Assembly: GCA_021817845.1 (NCBI GenBank)
Contig: JAKAFW010000017.1
Coordinates: forward strand, 1-64,000
Length of the DNA: 64,000 nucleotides
Direction of reading: 5' to 3'
Origin: FEN-1297 sp021817845
GTDB lineage: Bacteria > Bacteroidota > Ignavibacteria > Ignavibacteriales > Ignavibacteriaceae
Positions 36,354-45,457 of the stretch are shown piece by piece. Within the stretch, counting starts at the first letter, position 1. Every line of letters begins with the position of its first letter. The notes under the pieces are model-generated. The model ran no database searches. It was given only the letters and a program-made list of their open reading frames with translations, and was not told where the DNA came from. Made by a program: the position numbers and the translations under genes.

Positions 36354-36386
36354 AAAAAACCCGAGATAAAGATATTCCGGGTTTTT
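36354..36386 (-). terminator. Intrinsic terminator of tRNA-Cys
   Basis: AAAACCCG ... CGGGTTTTT forms an 8-bp stem around a 14-nt loop, flanked by A and T runs on both sides, 5 bp beyond the tRNA-Cys 3' end. It could also stop plus-strand transcription from nuoN. Confidence 0.8.
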
Positions 36387-36390
36387 CTAG

Positions 36391-36464
36391 AGGCGCCGGT
36401 CGGATTCGAACCGACGAATAAAGGTTTTGCAGACCTTCGCCTTAGACCACTTGGCTACAGCGCC
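36391..36464 (-). tRNA. tRNA-Cys (GCA anticodon)
   Basis: The minus strand gives a 74-nt cloverleaf: acceptor GGCGCTG with CGGCGCC (one G-T pair, discriminator T), anticodon arm AAGGTCTGCAAAACCTT with anticodon GCA, and T-arm GTCGGTTCGAATCCGAC. CCA is not encoded. Confidence 0.95.
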
Positions 36465-36476
36465 ATATAAAAAATA

Positions 36477-36498
36477 AAATCCACTTAAGTGGATTTTC
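36477..36498. other. Perfect 22-bp palindrome between two tRNA genes
   Basis: AAAATCCACTTAAGTGGATTTT is fully self-complementary, with A/T runs beyond it. On the minus strand it follows tRNA-Gly by 22 bp and precedes tRNA-Cys by 12 bp. It could be a terminator hairpin for tRNA-Gly or a processing hairpin in a joint transcript. Confidence 0.6.
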
Positions 36499-36520
36499 AA
36501 CAGTTAAATATGCGTTTTTG

Positions 36521-36593
<73 letters not shown>

Positions 36594-36689
36594 ATTCAAA
36601 ATTTCAAAATAACTTATTACTTTCCGAATTTTTGCGCCTCAAATATAATAGGATTCATAGCATTTTGCAAAAATATTAACCACTAATTA

Positions 36690-37208
36690 TTACTTTCTTG
36701 ATCCAAGTCTATATCCTCTTAACGGAAGTGATGATTGAATAGTTATAAAAACATTTTTATCGATTGATTCAATCAATTTTATAATCTCTTTTTGTATTTT
36801 TCTCGAAATAATTATCACTATAACCGATACACCTCCTGCACCACCCTCAGCAGGTAAAATAGTTACAGCGAATTTTGATTTTCGTAATGTGTCTGCAATT
36901 TCATCCGTAAGATGCCTGGAAATAATATTTAGCTGTGCAAAACCAAAACCAATTTTCTGTTCGATCATAATGCCTATAATATTTCCAAGTCCGAAACCTG
37001 TAGCATATCCAAAAAGATTAGGTATGTTATCAAGATGCTGAAAAATAAATCTTATGGCAAAAACCCAAATCAATACTTCGAAAAAACCTACCACTCCGGC
37101 GTAGTATTTTTTCCCCTGAACAACTAAAATTACTCTAATAGTATCTAGTGAGACATCGCATATTCTCATCGACATAATTAGAATTGGGCCGTAAATGAAA
37201 TCAAGCAT
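36690..37208 (-). CDS. UPF0316 membrane protein (DUF5698 + DUF2179)
   Basis: 172 residues. The N-terminal half has three membrane helices (YGPILIMSMRICDVSLDTIR, YYAGVVGFFEVLIWVFAIRF, YATGFGLGNIIGIMIEQKIG), the UPF0316/DUF5698 signature. The C-terminal half is a soluble DUF2179 domain (TDEIADTLRKSKFAVTILPA, ISRKIQKEIIKLIESID). DUF2179 is thought to bind a small ligand; the function is not established. AAGGAG lies 6 nt before the ATG. Monocistronic. Confidence 0.85.
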   Translation of the reverse strand: MLDFIYGPILIMSMRICDVSLDTIRVILVVQGKKYYAGVVGFFEVLIWVFAIRFIFQHLDNIPNLFGYATGFGLGNIIGIMIEQKIGFGFAQLNIISRHLTDEIADTLRKSKFAVTILPAEGGAGGVSVIVIIISRKIQKEIIKLIESIDKNVFITIQSSLPLRGYRLGSRK

Positions 37209-37304
37209 TTATGCTCCTTATTTTTTTATTACTCATTTAAAATTAAACAATTATCAAATTTTATTTTATCTTTAAATATTAGATTCAAAAAATATTATTA
37301 GTAA

Positions 37305-37943
37305 ATGTACGAAAGAGAACGTTTAGAATTAGTAGATAAATTATCTGAAAAAGGCATTGCCGATATTTTCGTCTTAAAAGCTATCGGCGAAGTTGAACGG
37401 CATTTATTTGTGCCGAAGGCAATGAAGCATCATGCATATAAAGATATTGCATTGCCTATTGGATACGGTCAGACAATATCGCAACCTTACACCGTAGCTT
37501 TTATGACTCAAGCTTTAAAGCTAAAACCAAATTTAAAAGTCTTAGAGATTGGAACCGGCTCCGGTTATCAAGCAGCTATTCTATATAATATGGGAGCTGA
37601 TGTCTATAGCATCGAGAGACAATTTGAAATTTACTCGGCTACTAGAAAACTTTTTGATCAATTGGGAATTCGCGTTAATACCAAATGTGGTGACGGTACA
37701 ATAGGCTGGGATGAGTTTGCACCTTACGACGGAATTATAGTAACTGCCGGTTCTCCGAATATTCCCCCATCATTAAAAAAACAGCTTGCGATTGGAGGTA
37801 GACTTGTTATTCCTGTAGGTAATAAGGATTCTCAGACTTTAAATATTGTTAGAAAAACTGAGGAAGATGAATTTGAGATTCAAGCAGTTCCAGAGTTTTC
37901 CTTTGTCCCTTTAATCGGAAGGGAAGGTTGGAACCAAAAATAA
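37305..37943 (+). CDS. pcm: Protein-L-isoaspartate O-methyltransferase
   Basis: 212 residues, the normal length. It methylates isoaspartyl residues in aged proteins using SAM. Motifs: IGYGQTISQPYTVAFMTQAL (substrate side), VLEIGTGSGYQAAIL (SAM-binding motif I) and YDGIIVTAGSPNIPPSLKKQ with GGRLVIPVG. The last 16 nt overlap the start of miaA, so they form an operon with the genes that follow. Confidence 0.94.
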   Translation: MYERERLELVDKLSEKGIADIFVLKAIGEVERHLFVPKAMKHHAYKDIALPIGYGQTISQPYTVAFMTQALKLKPNLKVLEIGTGSGYQAAILYNMGADVYSIERQFEIYSATRKLFDQLGIRVNTKCGDGTIGWDEFAPYDGIIVTAGSPNIPPSLKKQLAIGGRLVIPVGNKDSQTLNIVRKTEEDEFEIQAVPEFSFVPLIGREGWNQK

Positions 37944-38896
37944 TAGTAATCGTCGGACCAACATGTTCCGGGAAAACAAGTTTAAGTCTACTGCTGGCAG
38001 AAAAGTTAAATGCTGAAATTATCTCTGCAGACAGCAGACAAATATTTAAGTACCTTGATATTGGTACCGCAAAACCATCAAGACAAAATTTAGAAAAGGT
38101 GAAGCATCATTTTATTGATGTTTTAGAACCTGATGAAAATTATAACGTTAGCCGGTTTGAAAACGAAGCGAATTTAGTAATAAAAAATATTTTAAGTAGA
38201 AATAAGTTACCCATAGTTGTAGGGGGTTCCGGATTATATATCAAAGCGCTAGTTGATGGAATATTTGATGAAGTCGATATTGATCAAGACTATAGAAATG
38301 AATTATTTGAACAAAAGAAAATTTATGGAAATGAATTCCTTTATTCAGAATTAATAAAGGTTGACCCTGAAAGCGCAGCTAAGATGTTACCTCAAAATTG
38401 GAAAAGAATAATTAGGGCACTGGAAGTTTTCCATTTGACAGGCAAACCAATTGGTTTGCATCAAAAGGAACATAAACGTCAAACGGATTTTAAGTTTCTT
38501 CAATTTGGATTAAATTGGGAGCGCCCAATTCTATATGAAAATATAGAGCACCGTGTTGATGAAATGTTAGAACTTGGATTAGTCGAAGAGACAAAAAATA
38601 TACTTGAAAAAGGATTCGACAGAAACTTAAATGCTCTTAATACAGTAGGCTATAAAGAAATAATTTCTTTTTTGGACGGAAGCATTAAGATTGAAAGAGC
38701 AATCGAATTAATCAAAAGAAATACAAGGAGGTTTGCTAAAAGACAGTTAACCTGGTTTAGAGCAGATAAAAGAATTATCTGGTTGGATATAAACAGCACG
38801 TTCCAGTCAGGCAACAATAAATACGAACAAACAGATCTCAAAAAAGATTTGGAAAACATTGCGGATGAAATAATTCGCAGAGAGGAACTCGGATGA
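37928..38896 (+). CDS. miaA: tRNA dimethylallyltransferase
   Basis: 322 residues. It adds the dimethylallyl group to A37 of tRNAs reading UNN codons. It has the P-loop VIVGPTCSGKTSLSLLLAEK, ISADSRQIFKYLDIGTAKPS and the substrate tunnel block IVVGGSGLYIKALVDGI; RNTRRFAKRQLTWFRAD is the C-terminal family signature. The start is TTG 37928 inside pcm, with GGGAAGG just upstream. The TGA overlaps the ATG of the next gene (ATGA). Confidence 0.95.
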   Translation: MEPKIIVIVGPTCSGKTSLSLLLAEKLNAEIISADSRQIFKYLDIGTAKPSRQNLEKVKHHFIDVLEPDENYNVSRFENEANLVIKNILSRNKLPIVVGGSGLYIKALVDGIFDEVDIDQDYRNELFEQKKIYGNEFLYSELIKVDPESAAKMLPQNWKRIIRALEVFHLTGKPIGLHQKEHKRQTDFKFLQFGLNWERPILYENIEHRVDEMLELGLVEETKNILEKGFDRNLNALNTVGYKEIISFLDGSIKIERAIELIKRNTRRFAKRQLTWFRADKRIIWLDINSTFQSGNNKYEQTDLKKDLENIADEIIRREELG

Positions 38897-40260
38897 AGGA
38901 AAAAATTAAAATAGCGTCTGGGCAAGGATTCTGGGGGGATTTAATTGATGCTCCGTACGATCAAGTAAAAAAAGGAAATGTAGATTATCTTGTGATGGAT
39001 TATCTTGCCGAAGTTACTATGTCAATTCTACAGAAACAGAAGAATAAAAATCCAAAACTTGGTTACGCAAAAGACATTCCCGAACTGATGAAAAGAATTT
39101 TACCGATCTGCAAAGAGAAGGGAACAAAAATAATAACCAACGGTGGCGGGGTTAACCCGATTTCTTGCGCTGAAGCTGTTTTGGATGTAGCCAGAAATAT
39201 TGGTATCGATAAATTGAAAATAGCTGTTGTACTTGGAGATGATATCAAAGATAGAATTGATGAGATAATAAATTCCGGCAGCGAATTAAATAATATGGAT
39301 ACTAATGAATCTATCAAATCGGTCAAAGAGAAAATCCTTAGTGCTAACGTATACTTTGGTGCCTTGCCGATTGTTGAAGGATTAAAAGCAGGTGCAGATA
39401 TTGTCATAACTGGAAGAACAACGGATACCGGATTAACATTGGCTCCGATGATTTATGAATTTGGATGGGATAAAAATAATTTTGATCTAATGTCTGCCGG
39501 AACTGTGGCTGGACACATATTAGAATGTGGAGCGCAATCATCCGGAGGAAATTTCCTCGGAGACTGGCAGTCGATTCCAAACATGGCAGAAGTTGGATTT
39601 CCAATTGCTGAAGCTTATCCAAACGGCGAATTTGTAATTACAAAACATGCAAACACAGGTGGAAGAGTATCATTTGAAACTGTTGCTGAACAGCTTCTGT
39701 ATGAGATAGGTGACCCTGAAGTATATATTACACCGGATTGCGTGGCAGATTTTACTTCAATTAAACTTGAAGATTTAGGGAACGACCGGGTAAAAGTATT
39801 CAATATAAAAGGAAAGAAAGCTACGGAGTTCTATAAAGTATCCTGCTCTTATGCAAGTGGATATTCTGCTTCTGCAAGCCTGACTTATTCATGGCCTCAG
39901 GCTTTAACAAAAGCAAAAGCAGCCGACAAGATATTGAGGAAAAGATTAGAAAATCTTAATCTTACTTTTGATGAAATAAGAACAGAATTTATTGGCTACA
40001 ATTCTTGCCACGGACCTTTATCAAAAGAAAATAATGAAGAAGATATAAATGAAATAATGCTGCGAGTTGCTGTTAGATCACAAGATTATTATTCAATAGA
40101 GCGGTTTGGGAAAGAAATAGCACCATTAATATTAACTGGCCCTCCAAGCGTAACAGGGTTTGCAGGCGGTCGCCCAAAACCAAGCGAGGTAGTGGCATAT
40201 TGGCCTGCATTGATTCCTAAAAAATTAGTTCAACCTGAAGTAAAATTAATAGAGTTGTAA
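38893..40260 (+). CDS. AtuA-type (DUF1446) protein, main domain
   Basis: A 455-residue protein of the acyclic terpene utilisation AtuA family. It begins KIKIASGQGFWGDLIDAPYD, and contains KIITNGGGVNPISCAEAVLD, ADIVITGRTTDTGLTLAPMI and SSGGNFLGDWQSIPNMAEVG. AtuA was named in Pseudomonas citronellol/geraniol use, but most homologues have unknown substrates and the other atu genes are absent here. The start overlaps the miaA stop by 4 nt. The small C-terminal domain is a separate gene 1 nt downstream. Confidence 0.87.
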   Translation: MKEKIKIASGQGFWGDLIDAPYDQVKKGNVDYLVMDYLAEVTMSILQKQKNKNPKLGYAKDIPELMKRILPICKEKGTKIITNGGGVNPISCAEAVLDVARNIGIDKLKIAVVLGDDIKDRIDEIINSGSELNNMDTNESIKSVKEKILSANVYFGALPIVEGLKAGADIVITGRTTDTGLTLAPMIYEFGWDKNNFDLMSAGTVAGHILECGAQSSGGNFLGDWQSIPNMAEVGFPIAEAYPNGEFVITKHANTGGRVSFETVAEQLLYEIGDPEVYITPDCVADFTSIKLEDLGNDRVKVFNIKGKKATEFYKVSCSYASGYSASASLTYSWPQALTKAKAADKILRKRLENLNLTFDEIRTEFIGYNSCHGPLSKENNEEDINEIMLRVAVRSQDYYSIERFGKEIAPLILTGPPSVTGFAGGRPKPSEVVAYWPALIPKKLVQPEVKLIEL

Positions 40261-40261
40261 A

Positions 40262-40573
40262 ATGAAAAAACAATTATTAGAATTAGCACATGGAAGAAGC
40301 GGTGATAAAGGCGATGCTGCAAATATCGGAATAATCGCTTATGACGATAAAGAATTTGAAATAATTAAAAAGCAACTGACAGTTAATCGCGTAAAAAAAC
40401 ATTTTGAAGGGATATGTTTTGGTGAAGTAGAACGTTATGAACTTCCCAATTTACGCGCATTAAATTTTCTTTTGCATAACACACTGGGTGGAGGAGGAAC
40501 TGTGTCACTTAAACATGATGCGCAGGGAAAAACTTTAGCAGCCGCCTTGCTCAGAATGGAAATTGAGATATAA
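40262..40573 (+). CDS. AtuA-related C-terminal domain protein
   Basis: 103 residues. LAHGRSGDKGDAANIGIIAY at the start and HNTLGGGGTVSLKHDAQGKT near the end are the signature of the domain that forms the C-terminus of AtuA fusion proteins. Here it is a free protein, encoded 1 nt after the main AtuA gene, so both probably form one complex. The reaction is unknown. Confidence 0.85.
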   Translation: MKKQLLELAHGRSGDKGDAANIGIIAYDDKEFEIIKKQLTVNRVKKHFEGICFGEVERYELPNLRALNFLLHNTLGGGGTVSLKHDAQGKTLAAALLRMEIEI

Positions 40574-40603
40574 AAGAGAATAAAAACAAAACAGGATTAA
40601 ACA

Positions 40604-41705
40604 ATGTTTGATGAAGAATTGAAGCAGTTAAACTTATACAAGCAAAGGATTCATAATCTTCGAGGTTATCTTTGACGTCGATAATAAAGACAACAAAGTA
40701 AAAGACCTTCAATACAAAACTACTGATGAATCTTTCTGGAATGATCAAATTGGAGCACAAAAAACTTTGCTGGAAATAAAGCATTTGCAAGTTTGGATTA
40801 ATCTCTGGAAAGATATTGACCAAAAAGCTAAAAGTCTTGAAGAATATATTCAGTTAGCTGAAATGGAAAATGACGAATCGCTTATTGAAGAAATTCAAAA
40901 TGAACTGATTACCTTAAATGACAATATTGAAGTAGTTGAACTTAAAAATATGCTAAGCGGAAAGGACGACAATAAGAACTGCATTCTTACGATCCATTCT
41001 GGCGCTGGGGGGACTGAGGCGCAGGATTGGGCAGATATGCTGATGAGAATGTATTTGCGTTACGGTGAACAAAACGGGTTCAAGATGTCTATAGCTGACA
41101 TTCTTGATGGAGACGGTGCGGGAATTAAAAGCGTCACAATTGAAGTCGAAGGTGAGTTTGCATACGGTTACTTGAAAGCAGAGAACGGCGTACACCGGCT
41201 GGTAAGAATTTCTCCGTTTGACTCGAACAAACGTAGACATACTTCTTTTGCTTCAGTGTTTGTCATTCCCGAAATTGACGATACCATTCAAATTGAAATT
41301 AATCCAGCCGACTTAAGAATCGACACTTTCCGTTCCGGAGGTAAGGGAGGACAGAATGTAAATAAGGTTGAAACAGCAGTAAGAATCACTCATATTCCCA
41401 CAGGGACTGTGGCAGCTTGTCAGAGTGAACGATCTCAAATCCAAAATAAAAATAACGCAATGAAACTTCTAAAGTCAAAGCTTTATCAGGTTGAAAAGGA
41501 AAAGCAAGAAGCAGAATTAGACGAAGTCGAAAAGGGAAAAATGAAGATTGAATGGGGAAGTCAAATCCGTTCATATGTCTTCCATCCTTATAACATGGTT
41601 AAAGATCATCGTACAGAAGTTGAAACATCTGATGTGCAAGGCGTGATGGACGGTGATATAGGGAAGTTTATCAAAGCTTTTCTTCTTAAATTCAATAGCA
41701 ATTGA
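40604..41705 (+). CDS. prfB: Peptide chain release factor 2, with programmed +1 frameshift
   Basis: A 23-codon first frame (ATG 40604, MFDEELKQLNLYKQRIHNLR then GYL) ends in TGA at 40673-40675. A +1 shift at CTT-TGA-C continues in the frame from 40674 to 41705, giving 366 residues, the normal RF2 length. The product ends translation at UGA and UAA: the codon-recognition SPF is in LVRISPFDSNKRRHTS and the catalytic GGQ in RSGGKGGQNVNKVETAVR. The shift site sits after an internal GAGG, as in other bacteria, so the level of RF2 controls its own synthesis. It follows the AtuA pair by 30 bp and precedes an MGMT-family gene by 4 bp. Confidence 0.96.
40661..40676 (+). promoter_or_regulatory. prfB programmed frameshift site
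   Basis: CGAGGTTATCTTTGAC: an SD-like GAGG, three bases, then the slippery CTT followed by the in-frame TGA and C. This matches the classical RGYL-stop-D context of prfB, where slow UGA decoding at low RF2 lets the ribosome slip +1. Confidence 0.93.
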
Positions 41706-41709
41706 TTTA

Positions 41710-42054
41710 ATGAAAACTTCTAATTCAAAAAAGCATGACGATTTCTTCGACCGCGTTTATAAGATCGTAGCAAAAATACCTTATGGAAAAGTTGCCACTT
41801 ATGGCGATATTGCAGAGGCATGTGGAATAAGATCTGCTGCTAGAACTGTAGGATGGGCTTTGAATGGAGCTAAAGAATCCGGGCTGCCATGTCATCGTGT
41901 GGTAAACAGATTTGGAGCTCTTACCGGTAGGCTACATTTCGGGGATAATGAAATTATGGAAGATCTTCTTCGTTCTGAAGGAGTTGAATTCGATAAGGAT
42001 GGTTTTGTAATATTGGATAAATTTATTTGGAAACCAAAACCATTGAAAAAATGA
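41710..42054 (+). CDS. MGMT-family DNA-binding protein (alkyltransferase-like)
   Basis: A 114-residue protein equal to the C-terminal DNA-binding domain of O6-alkylguanine-DNA alkyltransferase: IPYGKVATYGDIAEACGIRS, ARTVGWALNG and LPCHRVVNRFGALTGRLHF. The active-site cysteine of PCHRV is present, while classical alkyltransferase-like proteins have tryptophan or alanine there. However the glycine-rich end and the N-terminal domain of Ogt/Ada are missing, and the tail LLRSEGVEFDKDGFVIL is of the alkyltransferase-like type. It may therefore bind alkylated DNA and possibly also repair it. It lies 4 bp after prfB. Confidence 0.85.
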   Translation: MKTSNSKKHDDFFDRVYKIVAKIPYGKVATYGDIAEACGIRSAARTVGWALNGAKESGLPCHRVVNRFGALTGRLHFGDNEIMEDLLRSEGVEFDKDGFVILDKFIWKPKPLKK

Positions 42055-42105
42055 AGAGGCTAACAAGTATGAGTATCCATTTTGTTATCCTTTGCTAATA
42101 AATTA

Positions 42106-43050
42106 TTACCAACTGCTTCCAGTATATCTGTTAACGTGAATTGAAGAAATCCCTGCATCAAGATGAAGATAAATTTTATCCTTCGCTTGTTCAAAATTAT
42201 CCGTTTGGTACTCGTTGTTACTTACCTTGTTGAATCCATTAAATTCATTATCCGAAAGACCGGATTTGACCATAATTCTGCAGCCGGAAGATTCGGGGAC
42301 TAGAATTTCTATTGAGGATACGCCCGCGTTTAAGTTTAATGTAGTCAATTCACTTTTATTACCTAGTTTAAGCATTATTTTAGCCGCACCCATTTTGACG
42401 TTTATATTTTCAGTCTTAAAGGGAGTAAAATCAAAATTCATCTCCGCAGCACCGCAATTTAAGTTCAAATTCCAAACCGGATTAGGGTTAAGGCTTATCT
42501 CTGCAAAGTTATGGTTATATTTTCCATTAAAAAACGTGAAAGATCTTTTCTTCATTTTAAATTTTACAATTGCATTTCCGTTTGAAATTTCCTTTTCAAG
42601 AAGGTAAAGATTTTTATGACCTATGATATGAGCTGACATAAGTTGATTTGTTGTATCTTTAATATAGAAAGAGCCCGCTCCGGCATCAAAATAAAAATCA
42701 GCTTTACTTATATTAGGATTATAATCAGTATAATAATTTGATGAATCGGAATCCGAGGAAATTGAATAATCACTGTGGTTATCAAAGAAATCATTGCCTC
42801 TAACAAACCAAAAAATTGAATTGAAAAAAGCAAACAGCGCAACTGCAATGATTATTGCTGAAATAGCAGACAAGAATCCTTTCACAATTGAGTTGGTTGT
42901 GAAATAGGAAAGCCCCAGCAGTATAAAAATGACCGGCCAGAATTTCCAAATATAAGTCATGTTGAAATTTAGTGATCCAAGATTAGCAAGCAGGACTAAC
43001 ACCCCAATAGTAACAAAAAATAATCCCCAAAAAAGATTTCTTATTTTCAT
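42106..43050 (-). CDS. Membrane protein with DUF5668 and LiaF-like C-terminal domain
   Basis: 314 residues. The first 90 contain about four membrane helices (LFWGLFFVTIGVLVLLANLG; YIWKFWPVIFILLGLSYFTT), the DUF5668 type. The rest is a soluble beta-rich toastrack-like domain (AEISLNPNPVWNLNLNCGAA; MNFDFTPFKTENINVKMGAA; LTTLNLNAGVSSIEILVPES), as in LiaF and related envelope-stress proteins. It is 20 bp after the PspC gene, so the pair probably works in envelope stress sensing. No two-component genes adjoin. Confidence 0.82.
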   Translation of the reverse strand: MKIRNLFWGLFFVTIGVLVLLANLGSLNFNMTYIWKFWPVIFILLGLSYFTTNSIVKGFLSAISAIIIAVALFAFFNSIFWFVRGNDFFDNHSDYSISSDSDSSNYYTDYNPNISKADFYFDAGAGSFYIKDTTNQLMSAHIIGHKNLYLLEKEISNGNAIVKFKMKKRSFTFFNGKYNHNFAEISLNPNPVWNLNLNCGAAEMNFDFTPFKTENINVKMGAAKIMLKLGNKSELTTLNLNAGVSSIEILVPESSGCRIMVKSGLSDNEFNGFNKVSNNEYQTDNFEQAKDKIYLHLDAGISSIHVNRYTGSSW

Positions 43051-43070
43051 AAAGCTTCTCGCAATTTATT

Positions 43071-43502
43071 TTACTTTGAATTTGATTTAAGTAGCAGCGA
43101 AATGCCTATTACAATTAAGATTAAAGGCCAGTAATCACCAAAGTGAAACCATGGGATAAAATTTTGACCTAAGAAAATAAATCCTAGAACAATTAAAATT
43201 ACTCCGCCCAAATTGTTTCTTCTTGGCTCGTGCTCTTTGTGCATTCGCGTTGATGCCTCGTCTTTCGATTCAGTTGAATTGTCTTGGCTGTTCGCTGAAG
43301 CAGATACATTCTCGGGATAAGGTTCTTCGGGGACAACAATCCACAAAATAATATAGGCAAGAATTCCGCTTCCGCCGACGACCAAGGCTACTATAAAAAT
43401 AATTCTGATCAAAGTCGAATCAATGTCAAAATAATCTCCTAAGCCTCCGGCTACTCCGCCAATCATTTTATCTTTGCGTGACCGGTATAATTTCCTTTTC
43501 AT
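43071..43502 (-). CDS. PspC-domain membrane protein
   Basis: 143 residues. The PspC domain (1-60) reads KLYRSRKDKMIGGVAGGLGD then YFDIDSTLIRIIFIVALVVG. A charged linker follows, then a second small membrane domain (GGVILIVLGFIFLGQNFIPW; YWPLILIVIGISLLL) like the DUF5668 start of the next gene. GGAGG 6 nt before ATG 43502 decides this start. Likely an envelope-stress component; the phage-shock protein PspA is not nearby. Confidence 0.87.
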   Translation of the reverse strand: MKRKLYRSRKDKMIGGVAGGLGDYFDIDSTLIRIIFIVALVVGGSGILAYIILWIVVPEEPYPENVSASANSQDNSTESKDEASTRMHKEHEPRRNNLGGVILIVLGFIFLGQNFIPWFHFGDYWPLILIVIGISLLLKSNSK

Positions 43503-43789
43503 TTTATACCTCCGTATAAATAAGTTTAATTTCAATGGGAATAATAACCAAAAATATTTTTTATGCTAATCTATTGTTATTAGCGGCTTTTAACCCTGAA
43601 TTACGGAAGAATAATTTTACCTGCGGCGCCTGATGAGATATTATTCCTTGGTGATTGTTATTCAAAATATCGGTTTAATTAATGTTAGACAAAATGTTTT
43701 ATTCTTCAGAAAGAGAAAAACAACCCATATCAATATTGTAAAACCACCAGTCCTTTCCTATTTTTGCAACAAAAAAATAAAGATATTTT

Positions 43790-45427
43790 ATGAAAATTGC
43801 TTTATGTCAGACAAATACAATCATTGGTGACTTAGATTTTAACAAAGCTAAAATTATTGAAGGATACAATAAAGCTCTACAAGATTCCGTTGATTTAGTA
43901 ATCTTCCCAGAGTTATCCTTAGTGGGATACCCTCCGCAAGATTTAGTTGAAAAAAAAGAATTTAGAGATGAAGTTAATAAAGCAGCTAAAGAAATTGCCT
44001 CGATTACAGGTGAGGTTGCAATCCTTTTTGGCGCAATTACCGAAAATAATCATTTGACCGGGACTGCCGTTCATAATTCTGCTTTACTCTGTTACAATGG
44101 GAAAATTCAATTTGTCCAACACAAAACTTTAATTCCTAACTACGATGTTTTTGATGAAATGCGGTATTTTGATATGGCACTGGAAGCGAAAATATTTAAT
44201 TTCAAAGGAGAGAAATTAGGGATTTCAATTTGCGAAGATATTTGGAATGATGAAGATTACTGGTACAAAAGGCGTTACAGTATTGATCCTGTAAAAAATT
44301 TAATTGAAAAGGGAGCAACTATATTAATAAATATTTCTGCGAGCCCTTACGCATATCATAAGAGAGAAGACCGGCAAAAAATGTTATCAGTTTTAACTAA
44401 ACATGATAAAATTCCACTTGCTTATGTTTGTACGGTCGGCGCACAAACTGATTTAATATTTGACGGTGCAAGTATGTGCTTTGATAGAAATGGAATCCTG
44501 GTCATTCTTGGAAAGGCGTATGAGGAAGACTATTTTATTTTTGATACATGTAAAAAATATCCGGAAATAATTAATTCAGAAAAATGCTTTGAAGAAGAAA
44601 TATTAAACGCTTTAATTTATGGTATACGTGAATATTGTAATAAATTAAATTTTAGAAAAGTAGTTATAGGATTAAGCGGAGGAATTGATTCAGCGCTTGT
44701 TACATATCTCGCCGTTCAAGCCTTGGGAAAAGAAAATGTTCATGTTATTTTGATGCCTTCCCAATTTTCAAGCGATGGTAGCATTATCGATTCAGAGAAA
44801 CTTATTGCTAATCTCGGCATCTCATCAGAAAATATATCGATTCAACCTGTAGTGGATAAAATAAACGAAATTCTTTCTCCGGCTTTTCATAACTTACCCC
44901 AAGGACTTGCTGAAGAAAATATTCAAGCCCGGGTTAGAGGTCTTTATTTAATGGCTATAGCGAATAAGTTTAATTACTTGTTGCTTGCTACCGGGAATAA
45001 ATCAGAGATGGCAGTTGGTTACTGTACGCTTTATGGTGATATGAGTGGGGGACTTGCAGTAATCGCTGATGTTTACAAAACCGATGTTTACCGTCTCGCA
45101 AATTATATCAATATAAATGAAGAAATTATCCCTTTAGAAATAATCACAAAGGCTCCTTCGGCTGAATTAAAACCCGGTCAAAAGGATCAGGATTCATTAC
45201 CCGAATATGATTTGTTGGACAAAATATTAAAAATGTATCTTGAAGAAAATAAAGAGATATCCGAGATTTCTCATCTAATCGGTGATGAAAAGATTGTTAA
45301 GTTTGTGCTTAGGTTAGTTGATCTTAATGAATATAAGAGAAGACAGGCTGCTCCTGCCTTAAGAGTTTCGACAAAAGCTTTCGGATATGGAAGAAGATAC
45401 CCGATTGTTCAAGGTTGGAGAAAATAA
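43790..45427 (+). CDS. nadE: Glutamine-dependent NAD+ synthetase
   Basis: 545 residues in two parts. The N-terminal nitrilase-like glutaminase (about 1-255) has the Glu-Lys-Cys triad in VIFPELSLVGYPPQD, FVQHKTLIPNYDVFDE and LGISICEDIW. The C-terminal synthetase (about 275-545) has the P-loop VIGLSGGIDSALV and LLLATGNKSEMAVGYCTLYG. It makes NAD+ from deamido-NAD+, ATP and glutamine. It starts ATG 43790. It is 30 bp before dsbD. Confidence 0.95.
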   Translation: MKIALCQTNTIIGDLDFNKAKIIEGYNKALQDSVDLVIFPELSLVGYPPQDLVEKKEFRDEVNKAAKEIASITGEVAILFGAITENNHLTGTAVHNSALLCYNGKIQFVQHKTLIPNYDVFDEMRYFDMALEAKIFNFKGEKLGISICEDIWNDEDYWYKRRYSIDPVKNLIEKGATILINISASPYAYHKREDRQKMLSVLTKHDKIPLAYVCTVGAQTDLIFDGASMCFDRNGILVILGKAYEEDYFIFDTCKKYPEIINSEKCFEEEILNALIYGIREYCNKLNFRKVVIGLSGGIDSALVTYLAVQALGKENVHVILMPSQFSSDGSIIDSEKLIANLGISSENISIQPVVDKINEILSPAFHNLPQGLAEENIQARVRGLYLMAIANKFNYLLLATGNKSEMAVGYCTLYGDMSGGLAVIADVYKTDVYRLANYININEEIIPLEIITKAPSAELKPGQKDQDSLPEYDLLDKILKMYLEENKEISEISHLIGDEKIVKFVLRLVDLNEYKRRQAAPALRVSTKAFGYGRRYPIVQGWRK

Positions 45428-45457
45428 AAAAAATACGTAAAACAAAGAGTTAGTTTA

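Larger units (their letters stand above)
36066..36390. other. 325-bp gap after nuoN with a type IX domain relic and a terminator
   Basis: It holds the minus-strand relic at 36181-36273 and the tRNA-Cys terminator at 36354-36386. Around 36296-36335 is a simple repeat of AAAGGGTA-like units. No intact gene is visible. Confidence 0.55.

Noticed and set aside
40767..41705. Release factor 2 starting at 40767
   Set aside because: It would lack the N-terminal helices; the upstream 23-codon frame plus the CTTTGAC shift site gives the normal full length.
42215..42607. 130-codon plus-strand frame opposite the LiaF-like gene
   Set aside because: It is antisense to a gene with clear membrane helices and beta domain and has no ribosome binding site.
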